A stretch of DNA of 64,000 nucleotides from Nitrosomonas communis (GCF_900114745.1 NZ_FOUB01000009.1:1-64000), one strand, 5' to 3'. Counted from the first letter of the stretch, positions 8,550-16,691 are shown. Translations and numbers: made by a program. Notes: generated by a model not told the origin, from the sequence alone.

Positions 8550-8753
8550 ATGACGTTGTCAATATACAGTATTTACCAAACGTACTTATATTGTACAGAC
8601 GCCAAAACTCAATCTAAGTGGAATGCGCTAAAACATGATATGTATACAAGCCACTTAAAAAATAACGACAGCAGTGCAAAGCAAAAAGATATGTTTAAGC
8701 ACTACTATGAATCTGAACCCATAAAATGCTTTTGGAATAATTTTATTAAATAA
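8550..8753 (+). pseudogene. Third relic of the RSSQNA-KHG gene
   Basis: The 67-codon frame contains DAKTQSKWNALKHDMYTSHL, aligning with the motif in the relics near 300 (TPEGKVRSSQNAYKHGL) and 5152 (TLEGNTRSSQNALQHGMHTSHM). The key Gly, Arg and Ser residues are lost, which argues for decay. The lead-in sequence also matches the 4.9-kb copy. A live small gene cannot be excluded. Confidence 0.35.
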
Positions 8754-8785
8754 TACTAAAGTTCCACTAATTATTACCGTTAAGA

Positions 8786-8811
8786 TAATTGTCGTTTAAC
8801 AACGACAATTA
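8786..8811. other. Near-perfect palindrome
   Basis: TAATTGTCGTT and AACGACAATTA flank a TAAC loop, an 11-bp perfect stem. It lies 33 bases past the end of the preceding frame. It could be a regulator site or part of a terminator; no T-run follows. Confidence 0.7.
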
Positions 8812-8834
8812 TAACTCTTTGATATGTAAAAAAT

Positions 8835-8878
8835 GAAATTCCCACGGGATACCCCCTTATTCGGTGGGAATTTCTTAT
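8835..8878. terminator. Strong hairpin, likely bidirectional terminator
   Basis: GAAATTCCCAC and GTGGGAATTTC form an 11-bp perfect stem with an 18-base loop and T-rich sequence on the plus side. Confidence 0.6.
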
Positions 8879-9216
8879 TCGTATTTACAAATAAGAAAGA
8901 TCATTTCGTTCTTTGAAACTTTCATACTAAGTACCACGCCTTGTCATAATTTTGCACAAGCAATCTAGAAAAACAATTTTGGTGACTAATCTATATATCA
9001 TGTCAGTGGGAGGGATGATCTAAGCCTCTATGACTCTTACTCAGAATAACGGGTGCCTAGCTTTCTTATACTTATGCAAACAAAGTAAGATATAAGTATT
9101 TTCAATTCTATGCTTTTATTCTCTTCAGGCTGTTCAGCTTGTATTCATGATCTCCAGGATAAAGTTAACACTAACAGAAAAAATTCTGATCAACAAAAAA
9201 TCCAAGGAGGTGTAGC

Positions 9217-9525
9217 ATGAGAACAAGAACAAAAACGAACACGCCAGTAAGATTTTTATCTGTAATGTTATTGAGTGCTGCTTTAGTAGCTCCCACGATA
9301 GTTGAAGCCAGACGAGGCCATCATCATCATAATCATCATACCCAACATCATCACCATAACCATAACCAACATCGTCATCACCATAAACATCATCATTACA
9401 ACACACAAAATATTTATTACCATCAACCTTATTACCCAACCGCACCTGTATATGGCGTAACACCAGGCAGGTATTTTCTGGGTGTTAATACGGGTAATGT
9501 TGGCTTTGTGTTGTCGGGCTATTAA
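9217..9525 (+). CDS. Histidine-rich secreted protein (paralogue 2)
   Basis: The 102-residue product parallels the 6485 gene: signal peptide MRTRTKTNTPVRFLSVMLLS with cleavage around IVEA, a His/Asn tract at ~33-66, and the conserved tail NTQNIYYHQPYYPTAPVYG then GRYFLGVN and VGFVLSGY. AAGGAGGTG gives a strong ribosome site. The promoter region (9050-9180) is also homologous to that at 6340-6470, so the whole unit was duplicated. The conserved Tyr/Pro tail in both copies suggests selection on more than the histidines. Probable role: periplasmic metal binding or storage (inference). Confidence 0.75.
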   Translation: MRTRTKTNTPVRFLSVMLLSAALVAPTIVEARRGHHHHNHHTQHHHHNHNQHRHHHKHHHYNTQNIYYHQPYYPTAPVYGVTPGRYFLGVNTGNVGFVLSGY

Positions 9526-9743
9526 GTCGGAATTTTCTTCAGGCTGGTGTGTACATGAAGAACGTGTGAATCGTTAGAGATACTTTACTAGGTTTTAAAA
9601 GCTAGTTTCAACTTTAATATTAGAAGCTTTGTAAAATAAAGGTTTTCGAGATAAGTAAGAGTGAGAAATTTTGTTTATCTGCAATTAGGTAAATAGCATG
9701 AATCTTATAATCATTAGCAAAAACAAACTGGAGCATAATATTT

Positions 9744-9866
9744 ATGAGAATTTTAACAAAAATCATCCTATTGACATTATCAAGTTTGTCATTTGCAAAA
9801 TTACCCCAATGGGTTGACGATTGGGAGGATTGCGATGAGTGGGATGATTGCTGCCCCAATTATTAA
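9744..9866 (+). CDS. Acidic Cys/Trp-containing secreted micro-protein (40 residues)
   Basis: This gene is below usual length cut-offs. ATG at 9744, with GGAG 12 bases upstream, encodes MRILTKIILLTLSSLSFA, a compact signal peptide, then a 22-residue mature peptide KLPQWVDDWEDC-DEW-DDCCPNY. That peptide holds eight acidic residues, three Trp and three Cys, which suggests a metal-binding or disulfide-linked periplasmic peptide. It lies about 220 bases after the second histidine-rich gene. A broken copy sits in the same place after the first, which supports it being a real gene. Function is inferred only from composition and context. Confidence 0.55.
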   Translation: MRILTKIILLTLSSLSFAKLPQWVDDWEDCDEWDDCCPNY

Positions 9867-10425
9867 AAAATAAGCTGAGTAATCTGACTTACAGGAGGCT
9901 TTTATCGCTTTTTGGAGAATTATATTTGTCCTCTTATAAAGATTACGCGTATAGATACAAGATAGTGTTTCATTTATAGAATAATCCTAAAAAATTTAAT
10001 CGGCGCTTATTTAACTTTTCTTTCCTTAATATCCTCGACAAAGCAATAAAGTACTTATTTACTTGTTGATACCTAGCAAGAAAAATTGATGATATATTTA
10101 AAATCCGAAAAATAAAAATCATTATGCTAGAATGTTTTTATAATATTTTTCGGTTATGGTTCCGATACCAGCCTAATATTCCAAGAAACCCAGAATCTCT
10201 CATAATTCCATAATATTGAAGGATTAGTTGGTTATTTTATATCCGTGATAATATATTAACTAATAATATCTGCCAGCAAACGGTTGGTGTATTTATTAGA
10301 ATTTGCTAACATCAAAATTCAGATATCAACAAATAATATTTAGCGTTTTTTATAATTTAAAACCCCAACGTCTACTAACTTGCGTCTGATATCAGAACGC
10401 TATTTTAATGAAAAGAGCATTTACC
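9867..10425. other. AT-rich non-coding stretch
   Basis: No gene seen. The part at about 10060-10170 (GATACCTAGCAAGAAAA, then TTCGGTTATGGTTCCGATACC) is a weak third relative of the blocks at 3.54 and 7.98 kb. Confidence 0.4.
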
Positions 10426-10830
10426 ATGAAAAAATTAGTTTTTGCCATTTTGGTTTCTATGATATTTGCAAATAACCTTTATGCAAAAAAAAGCAAGGGG
10501 AGTGTATCAAAAGGATCATTTAGTTCCAAGCAAAGTAGCTCTCAATCTGCTACCACACAGCAAAAGAACACTGCTACACCGACTCCTTCGACATCAACCC
10601 AAGCATCAACACCTAATGCAGCAACTCAAAATCCATCATCAGCAACCAGCTCAAGTGCGTCCACAGCTGCACCATCACCTAGCGCACCAGCTCAAAATCC
10701 ATCAATGCTTCAATCAGTCATGCCAGCTTTAGTTGGTGGTGCAGTAGGAAGTTATGTCGGCAGCAAATTAGCTGATGGCGAATCAGAAGAAAAAGAAGCA
10801 AAGAAAGAAGAAGAGCTTTTAAAGCCATAA
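10426..10830 (+). CDS. Ser/Thr/Ala-rich exported protein with glycine-zipper segment
   Basis: The ATG at 10426 is chosen because it begins a clean signal peptide (MKKLVFAILVSMIFANNLYA); an in-frame ATG six codons earlier has no ribosome site. The mature protein has a low-complexity Ser/Thr/Gln/Pro/Ala linker (about residues 20-95), a hydrophobic glycine-rich segment (ALVGGAVGSYVGSKLA) and a Glu/Lys-rich tail. Glycine-zipper segments of this kind insert in or lie against membranes. Function unknown. Confidence 0.6.
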   Translation: MKKLVFAILVSMIFANNLYAKKSKGSVSKGSFSSKQSSSQSATTQQKNTATPTPSTSTQASTPNAATQNPSSATSSSASTAAPSPSAPAQNPSMLQSVMPALVGGAVGSYVGSKLADGESEEKEAKKEEELLKP

Positions 10831-10861
10831 GCATATTATTCCATCACTTATTTAAATACGA

Positions 10862-10900
10862 AGAAACCACCAAGAGGATATGTTTTCTTGCGCGGTTTCT
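10862..10900 (+). terminator. Possible terminator hairpin
   Basis: AGAAACC and GGTTTCT pair across 25 bases, 31 bases after the preceding stop. The stem is short and no strong T-run follows. Confidence 0.3.
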
Positions 10901-11053
10901 ACTCTGAATTCATAAAACCCTAGCAATCGACATTTTTTTCAACTGTTACCCTACTCATGTATGTAAATAAAGTTGCTGAAGCAATGGATTTGCTTGCAAA
11001 AATATTGATCAAAAGTAAGCCAAGCGACATCCTCACGGATAGCATCAACCTGC

Positions 11054-12415
11054 TCAACGCTTGACATTTGATAAGTTTTCGGAAGCAAAAGCGGCCCCCA
11101 GTCGCTGGCTGAATTTACCACTTTCCAGTTCTGCGCTCAGCCAAGCATCTACCTTTGCGATCAACTTTGGATCACGTGCGAGTAAAAGCGCCTTATCGTT
11201 CTGGGCAAAGACCTCAGCGGTCGCCCGGCACAGCCTGGAATCGCGCTGTGTCTGCAAATCTACCTCCACATCGTCGGTCACCATCACATCTGCACGGCCG
11301 GTAGCGATTTCTTCAAATATTGTCCGATTATCGGTGTGCAGAATGGGCTGCACATTGTGTAAGTAATCTCGAACAAAGCGCTCATTTGTCCCACCGGGAT
11401 TTACGATCACACGTATACCCGCTTGATTGATCTCCTTCAGTGAATCAAATCGCGCCTCAGTTCCACACCGTACAATCGACGTCTTGCCGCCTCGATGATA
11501 CGGAATGGAGAATGCCCCGATTGCAGTTCGTGCATCGGTGATGCTAATCCCGCCAATCGCCAGATCGAAGCGGTTGTCCTGATAGTCAGCCATCAACGTA
11601 GGCCAGGTCGTTCGAACGAACTGAGGCTCGGCATCGAGGAAAGCCGCAAGCGAGATGACCGCAGCGATATCAGCACCGGTGAGCACCCCCCTCGACTCCA
11701 TTGTGAAAGGCGCATAGTCACCTGTCGTGCCAATTCGCAGTATCTTGCTCGCTGCAATTCGCTGCAGCGCTGGAACCGGTGTCAACCGCAGCCGCGAGAG
11801 CACATCGAACAGCGCGCTGATATCCCGCCCAACCACACCTCGCCCTGCAATACTGTTCGCTGATCCCGCATAATAGCTATGGAAATCCTTGCGCTGAAAC
11901 TCGGGTATCGCAAGATAAATGGCCTGCATCAGTCGGACGCCGAGCTCATCCAATTGCGGACGCAGTTCGGTGCTCAGATCGCGTGGAGCCGTTGGCGCAA
12001 TATTCGCAACACGCCATTGATCGATGAACCGCTGTTGCATTTCGCGCGCAAGACGCATCTGCAACACAAACAGCTCACGCGCCGGTTCAGCAGAAATGCC
12101 AAGTGTCTGTGCCTGCGCTACAGCAGCCTCGAGTAAGAAGTGTTCCCGACTAACATCAAGAACTGGAATGTGGTGCAGATATTTCCATGCGGCGACTGGT
12201 TGCATCAACTCAAGACGCTCGTCGATCAGACTAAAAACCTGCCGAACTTGCGCTTCATGATCGACAAAGCCGACCTGGGCGGTTGCTGCACCCGCAAATG
12301 CAAGTAAGATACCTAGGATGCAGTAGATTTTTCGAACTGTACGACACCAAATCAATGTAGCGCCTATAACTGATAGCTGTTTTCTAGACGCTAATTCCAT
12401 TATTAGAGTAGTCAC
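11054..12415 (-). CDS. Periplasmic chorismate mutase - cyclohexadienyl dehydratase fusion (AroQ-PheC type)
   Basis: After an export signal ending FAGAATAQ (about residue 47), residues ~50-190 match the secreted AroQ-gamma chorismate mutase family: IDERLELMQPVAAWKY, then a helical region with LQMRLAREMQQRFIDQWR. Residues ~215-445 are a type-3 solute-binding fold like PheC cyclohexadienyl dehydratase (LRIGTTGDYAPFTM, IGGISITDART, NPGGTNERFV). The fused enzyme would turn chorismate via prephenate into phenylpyruvate in the periplasm. Such AroQ-PheC fusions are known. The start is uncertain: the N-terminus before the hydrophobic stretch is unusually long, and a TTG nearer the signal could be used. 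An MTA/SAH-nucleosidase-like gene lies 38 bases upstream. Confidence 0.8.
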   Translation of the reverse strand: MTTLIMELASRKQLSVIGATLIWCRTVRKIYCILGILLAFAGAATAQVGFVDHEAQVRQVFSLIDERLELMQPVAAWKYLHHIPVLDVSREHFLLEAAVAQAQTLGISAEPARELFVLQMRLAREMQQRFIDQWRVANIAPTAPRDLSTELRPQLDELGVRLMQAIYLAIPEFQRKDFHSYYAGSANSIAGRGVVGRDISALFDVLSRLRLTPVPALQRIAASKILRIGTTGDYAPFTMESRGVLTGADIAAVISLAAFLDAEPQFVRTTWPTLMADYQDNRFDLAIGGISITDARTAIGAFSIPYHRGGKTSIVRCGTEARFDSLKEINQAGIRVIVNPGGTNERFVRDYLHNVQPILHTDNRTIFEEIATGRADVMVTDDVEVDLQTQRDSRLCRATAEVFAQNDKALLLARDPKLIAKVDAWLSAELESGKFSQRLGAAFASENLSNVKR

Positions 12416-12453
12416 CAGCCTGAAACGAATGACGATTCATAAAAAATATTCCT

Positions 12454-13233
12454 TTAACTGTTTGAATCGATATCTTGTAACAGTGTTGCCCGAGTAAATC
12501 CTTGCCAGTCACGCGCCAAGGCATCGATAATCGCCAAGGTCTTCTCAGTCAGGCTGATGACAGCTGTAGTAAAGTTTTTTTGAAACTCGCTCGGTGAGTC
12601 GGGGTGAGTGTCAATTAAATCGGTAACTGACTTGATGGCAAATATCGGCGTACCGGTGATATATCCCACCCAGGCGACAGCAGTAGCTTCCATTTCCTTC
12701 AGAACTGCGCCATGAGAGGCGATCGCCGCCAGATCCTCGTTAACAAAATCAAGCGAGTTGCCACTGGAAATATTGCCGAGCGAAAGAGTAAGCTCACGTG
12801 CCAAATGGCTAACATCCAGCGATGGATAAGCGCCTTTACCAAACTTGTCCCAACCGGGAAGCGGAATGCGATGGTCATGAAAATAAAAGGCTGAGTCGCT
12901 TAAGTAAACCTTCCCTATGGCGGCGCCATGTTTGGCAAAGCTGCCAGCAGTACCGGCACTCACCAAAATATCAGGCTGAAATTCCGTCACAGTCGCGAAA
13001 GCAGCGACCGCTGCCGGCTCAGTACCGATGCTATCAACCTGATAGCGGCGATCCTTTCCCGGGATAGTGATAGTCAGTTCCAGAGAGGCGGTCGGGCAAT
13101 CCTGATAAATTCCGTGATAGAACTTTAGCGGCAGACGTTCATAAAAGGGACGTGGTACCAATCTCTTCAATTCCAGAGCATCAATCAAGCCTTGAGCCTC
13201 GGATTCCATCGCCATAATCAGGGAAAGCTTCGG
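12454..13233 (-). CDS. Nucleoside phosphorylase-fold protein, MTA/SAH nucleosidase-like
   Basis: The start is placed at the ATG before MPKLSLIMAMESEA because family similarity begins there; in-frame ATGs at 13248 and 13290 are alternatives. The ~259-residue protein keeps the nucleosidase landmarks: the N-terminal Glu in AMESEA, the nucleobase region with EMEATAVAWV, and Asp in KSVTDLID. It would cleave 5'-methylthioadenosine or S-adenosylhomocysteine; the overall look is closer to plant MTN than to E. coli Pfs. It lies upstream of the AroQ-PheC fusion on the same strand. Confidence 0.7.
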   Translation of the reverse strand, partial: PKLSLIMAMESEAQGLIDALELKRLVPRPFYERLPLKFYHGIYQDCPTASLELTITIPGKDRRYQVDSIGTEPAAVAAFATVTEFQPDILVSAGTAGSFAKHGAAIGKVYLSDSAFYFHDHRIPLPGWDKFGKGAYPSLDVSHLARELTLSLGNISSGNSLDFVNEDLAAIASHGAVLKEMEATAVAWVGYITGTPIFAIKSVTDLIDTHPDSPSEFQKNFTTAVISLTEKTLAIIDALARDWQGFTRATLLQDIDSNS

Positions 13234-13425
13234 CATACATGAAATCATTGGCTGGAATCCGATTGCATCGGATCTGGAATAAGTGCGCAATCGAGATTGG
13301 GCATCTCAATGAGATATAAAAAGTAAGCCATTTTCAATCAGGTGCACTATACGTAAAGCCAGTCGCATAGTCAAACTTACGGTTGAATGATCAAAAAGCT
13401 CTGTTTCGGCTCAAAACAAGAAAAA

Positions 13426-13697
13426 GTGTCAATCATTGTACCTTGCAAAATGAACAAATTAATTAACTGACTAACAGTACTGCAATGAACATTAAAACAA
13501 GCTGCAATTTCAAACATTGTGTAATGTTTTGTTTTGTCTATTGCATTCATCGCCTCTCCTCTATCAATAATGCCGGCAACAATTTCGTCCATTGGTTTCT
13601 TGGGCGATTTCTTCGATTACTTGGTAATATGAATACACCTAGGGCTACGTATCATGAATGCATTCATTCACTTCATGCGTTATGCAATGACTGACAT
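13426..13697 (-). mobile_element. Deleted Y1/RAYT-type element, copy A (272 bp)
   Basis: The ends GTGTCAATCATTG (13426-13438) and CAATGACTGACAT (13685-13697) are inverted repeats. Inside, the minus strand encodes a C-terminal transposase fragment (SKKSPKKPMDEIVAGI, then a helix-turn-helix with HCSTVSQ) interrupted by a stop. It is about 270 bases of the same sequence as copy B at 14820. Confidence 0.7.
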
Positions 13698-13716
13698 TGT
13701 GGTTTTGAATTGGCAT

Positions 13717-14145
13717 TCATACTATTTCCCAGTCTTCCACATCGCCAGCAACACTATAAAACAAGGGATGAAGTTCAATCTCTATAATGTTCTTGAATTT
13801 TTCGTGTAAATTTGGGTCTCTGTTTTTTAATTTATGCAGTAAATGCTTGAACTCGTATTGGATTTGCCCGCTCGTAACAGGAATTTTATCTTTAAAGACC
13901 AAGTCGATGATCTTAGTTTTGTTGAAATGATAATTTCTTCGATCAGCCTCTTCGGCGACTGTTTTTAAATAGCAAGCAATTGCCGCAGATGGATTATCCG
14001 TAATTTTAAACCGCATCAACTGCGGGTGATTTTTATAGCCTTTGCTCTTTCCAAGCAAAACATTTTGAGCCAGCAAACCTTCTCTCCAAAGCGCTACCAG
14101 GCCTTTTGTATCCAGATATTTGGGATGGATTGACCAAAGCCGCAT
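13717..14145 (-). CDS. Pyrimidine dimer DNA glycosylase / endonuclease V-like protein
   Basis: The 142-residue protein opens MRLWSIHPKYLDTKGLVALW then REGLLAQ and KGYKNHPQL, characteristic of the Pyr_excise family related to T4 endonuclease V. Family members cut the glycosyl bond at UV dimers and nick the abasic site; the bacterial branch is mostly uncharacterised. The gene begins 12 bases after the lipocalin gene, so the two are probably co-transcribed. The pair is enclosed by two near-identical transposon relics, which suggests it moved or duplicated as a cassette. Confidence 0.75.
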   Translation of the reverse strand: MRLWSIHPKYLDTKGLVALWREGLLAQNVLLGKSKGYKNHPQLMRFKITDNPSAAIACYLKTVAEEADRRNYHFNKTKIIDLVFKDKIPVTSGQIQYEFKHLLHKLKNRDPNLHEKFKNIIEIELHPLFYSVAGDVEDWEIV

Positions 14146-14157
14146 ACAAAGACGCCC

Positions 14158-14679
14158 TTACTTTGCTAAATCTTGCTCAGTAAATATGAATCCATTGGCA
14201 TCAAAGCCGAGTTCTTTTGATTTTTTGACAAATCGTTCTTTCACGTCTTCACTGACTGTTGGCGTTCTTGATAGAAGCCACAGATAAGACGTGTTATAGC
14301 CTGATACAAAGGCGTATTGATAATTTTCCTTATCCAGATCAAATATAATGTAAGATCCATAAAACGGACCAAAGAATGAAACTTTCAGATGCCCCTCATC
14401 ACGGCTTTCAACAAAATAGGCTTTTCCTTCCGCTACTTTCCACTTGTTTTCTTCAGCTAAAAATCCGCGGTTGATAACGTTGATTCCGTCGTCACTGCGT
14501 AATTCATATTCAGCTGTTACGTTACTCAACCCCCGTTCAAAAGAATGATCCAGCCGGGCAATTTCATACCACTTGCCAAGATATCTGCTTACATTAAAAT
14601 TTTTAACAGGAACAACACCTTCCGGCATGCCTGTGCAGCTGATTAACAAGAAAAAGAAAAGAACTAATAATATGCGCAT
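14158..14679 (-). CDS. blc: Outer-membrane lipocalin lipoprotein (Blc-like)
   Basis: The ATG at 14679 gives a lipoprotein signal MRILLVLFFFLLISC with the lipidated Cys at residue 15. The mature part has the lipocalin signature NVSRYLGKWYEIARLD, the middle strand SFFGPFYGSYIIFDLD and the conserved SGYNTSYLWLLSRTP. Blc binds lysophospholipids or fatty acids at the inner face of the outer membrane. An upstream in-frame ATG (14718) would spoil the signal peptide. First gene of a two-gene unit with the DNA glycosylase. Confidence 0.85.
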   Translation of the reverse strand: MRILLVLFFFLLISCTGMPEGVVPVKNFNVSRYLGKWYEIARLDHSFERGLSNVTAEYELRSDDGINVINRGFLAEENKWKVAEGKAYFVESRDEGHLKVSFFGPFYGSYIIFDLDKENYQYAFVSGYNTSYLWLLSRTPTVSEDVKERFVKKSKELGFDANGFIFTEQDLAK

Positions 14680-14819
14680 GCGTTTAACTTCATTAGAATT
14701 GATAATCGTAATATCCAACGATTAGAAGTATATGCCCCGTAATACTGAATGGCCATTGCAGGTCATCAGTCAGGAAAAAATATTTTGTGGATCGGCTTTC
14801 TTTAGGATGATATAAAAAG

Positions 14820-15088
14820 GTGTCAGTTATTGTTTCTTGCAAAATAAACGAATTGACCGACTAACAGTACTGTAATGAACATTAAAATACGCGGCAATTT
14901 CAAACATTATGTAATGTCCCGTTTTGTCTATCGCATTCATTGCCTCTCCTCTATCAGTAATGCCGGCGACAATTTCGTCCATTGGTTTCTTGGGCGATTT
15001 CTTCGACCACTCGGTAATATGAAGACACCTATGGCTACGTATCATAAATGCACTTCATTCACTTCTTGCACTATACAATGACTGACAC
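14820..15088 (-). mobile_element. Deleted Y1/RAYT-type element, copy B (269 bp)
   Basis: The termini GTGTCAGTTATTG and CAATGACTGACAC are 13-bp inverted repeats with one mismatch. The interior encodes an open C-terminal fragment (ITEWSKKSPKKPMDEIVAGI, GEAMNAIDKTGHY, NVHYSTVSR). It is a direct repeat of copy A and lies in the same orientation on the other side of the lipocalin/glycosylase pair. Confidence 0.7.
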
Positions 15089-15111
15089 TGAGTACAATGA
15101 CTGACACTGAG
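15074..15111. repeat. 19-bp perfect tandem duplication at the element end
   Basis: TACAATGACTGACACTGAG occurs twice in tandem, so the terminal repeat of copy B is doubled. Confidence 0.95.
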
Positions 15112-15253
15112 GCATCCTGAAGTATCCATAAGCATTGCGTTACAAATACTATAGGTTGAAATGTTTAAAAATCCTTTAATAGATCAAGGCGAATGATCTC
15201 GTTCATGGGCAGGATATCCGTGACGAGTCAGGCTTAAATTGTTCTTGATACCA

Positions 15254-15281
15254 ATAAATATTATAATTAGGTATAAATATT
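15254..15281 (+). promoter_or_regulatory. Possible operator/promoter of parDE
   Basis: ATAAATATT occurs twice, 19 bases apart, ending 19 bases before the antitoxin start. Antitoxins of this class bind repeated sites at their own promoter; the assignment is inference. Confidence 0.3.
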
Positions 15282-15300
15282 TGAATCGATGAAGTTGATT

Positions 15301-15543
15301 ATGCCCATTCAAAAAAATACCAGCGTCACACTGGGCGAGCATTTTGAGAAGTTCCTAGCGCACCAGATAGAAACCGGGCGTTATGGCTCGGTGAGTGAAG
15401 CGATACGCGCCGGGCTTCGTTTGCTTGAAGAGCGTGAGGCGAAGCTGGAAGCGCTGCGCCGTGCTCTGACCGAAGGCGAACAAAGCGGCTCGTCTGATTA
15501 TTCCTTGCAAAATGTTCTGGATGAGCTGGAAAGTGAAGATTAG
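15301..15543 (+). CDS. parD: ParD-family antitoxin
   Basis: The start at 15301 (MPIQKNTSVTLGEHFEKFL) fits the ribbon-helix-helix N-terminus of ParD; an in-frame ATG four codons earlier is an alternative. Residues ~10-45 contain GRYGSVSEAIRAGLRLLEERE, the typical helix pair, followed by a charged toxin-binding tail. It is directly joined to the ParE-type toxin gene and should repress the shared promoter. Confidence 0.85.
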   Translation: MPIQKNTSVTLGEHFEKFLAHQIETGRYGSVSEAIRAGLRLLEEREAKLEALRRALTEGEQSGSSDYSLQNVLDELESED

Positions 15544-15837
15544 ATGGGATCGTTCATGCTCACGCAGAAAGCTATGGACGATCTGCTTGCCATTGGCCGT
15601 TACACGCGCAGGCAATGGGGGAAAGCGCAGCAAATCCGCTATCTGACGCAGCTTGACAGTGCATTCCACGATCTGGCAGACAAGCCCGATCTTGGCCGCG
15701 CGTGCGATCACATCCGGGAAGGATATTTCAAATACGGTGTCGGCAAGCACGTGATTTTTTACCGTCGCACAGGGAAAGGCCGGATCGAAATTGTCCGCAT
15801 CCTGCATGGATGTATGGATATCGAACAGCATTTATGA
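15544..15837 (+). CDS. parE: ParE-family toxin
   Basis: The 97-residue protein reads like RelE/ParE toxins: LTQKAMDDLLAIGRYTRRQWG at the start, a central DLGRACDHIREGYFKYGVGKH and a C-terminal IVRILHGCMDIEQH. The ATG follows the antitoxin stop with no gap, so translation is coupled. ParE toxins act on DNA gyrase, whereas RelE relatives cut mRNA; the C-terminal ILHG-MD pattern favours ParE. Confidence 0.85.
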   Translation: MGSFMLTQKAMDDLLAIGRYTRRQWGKAQQIRYLTQLDSAFHDLADKPDLGRACDHIREGYFKYGVGKHVIFYRRTGKGRIEIVRILHGCMDIEQHL

Positions 15838-15969
15838 TGTTGTTTTTCATTAATGGGTCTGATTCCAGACCTGCAACCGCCAATTAAACAAGATGGAGTT
15901 ATGTCCTGCTTTTTTCCACAAAACTGAAAGAATCATATAAATTTAATGGTATAACCCGGAGGGCTAACA

Positions 15970-16314
15970 ATGACGATTACATTCAAAGGCATTGAGCTTG
16001 ATGAAGACGGAAAATTCATTCACCTTACCATTACCGGCAAGTTGGAAAAGGAAGACTATGACATGTTTGTACCGGAAATTGACCAGAAGATTAAGCTATA
16101 TGGCAAGGTCAATATGCTTGTGGAGTTGGTCGATTTTCACGGCTGGACGTCAGGAGCCGCCTGGGAAGATACAAAGTTTGGTGTACGGCATTTCAATGAT
16201 ATCGAGCGTTTGGCTATTGTTGGCGATAAAGCCTGGGAAAAAGGCATGGCCTATTTCTGCAAAGTCTTTACTTTAGCCAAAGTTCGCTACTTTGATTTCA
16301 CAGACGATAATTGA
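15970..16314 (+). CDS. SpoIIAA-like (STAS-fold) protein
   Basis: The 114-residue protein matches the SpoIIAA-like family: a first strand with HLTITGKLEKEDYDMFVPEID, then VNMLVELVDFHGWTSGAAWED, and the end RLAIVGDKAWEKGMAYFCKVF followed by VRYFD. GGAGG lies at the right distance before the ATG. These stand-alone STAS-fold proteins are common in proteobacteria and may bind lipids or act in signalling; the role is not established. Confidence 0.8.
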   Translation: MTITFKGIELDEDGKFIHLTITGKLEKEDYDMFVPEIDQKIKLYGKVNMLVELVDFHGWTSGAAWEDTKFGVRHFNDIERLAIVGDKAWEKGMAYFCKVFTLAKVRYFDFTDDN

Positions 16315-16435
16315 GAGCTGCGGGCGCAATTGTCGTTCTTCTCCATATATTCCGACCGAAGGTGCAGTTTTTTTATCACCTGTACACACACAACCTTATC
16401 AAAAGCGCGATTGGCGCGGCTTCTAATATCAGGAA

Positions 16436-16621
16436 GTTAAAATCAAACTGATTACACAATTTGAACTGGCAGCAAAAAGCGAAACCGAGCTTTATGCATT
16501 ATTGCGAGAAGCTTTTAATGAACTTATCAAAAGTGAACCCGCTAATCATTAGTGCAAAAATACTTTGGCTTCGCTAAAAAAGATTGAAAGAGAAATTGGT
16601 TCGAGAGCACAATGCTCTTGA
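16436..16621 (+). pseudogene. Remnant of a small coding sequence with lost start and a stop
   Basis: AGGAAG stands before a frame reading KIKLITQFELAAKSETELYA then LLREAFNELIKSE, a TAG at 16550, then NTLASLKKIEREIGSRA in the same frame. The codon at the expected start position is ATC. The product looks like a soluble helical protein I cannot name. A lost start and one nonsense codon suggest a recent pseudogene. Confidence 0.4.
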
Positions 16622-16691
16622 TCCGCTTTCGGCCAAAACCAGCGAATCAATTTCTTTCATTAAATCTCCGATAATCATGCTAAATAATATA

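Noticed and set aside
16584-16669. Large imperfect inverted repeat (GAAAGAGAAATTGGTTCG against GCGAATCAATTTCTTTC)
   Set aside because: Probably a terminator or chance pairing at the end of the 16436 remnant; mismatches and a long loop weaken it as a mobile-element end.
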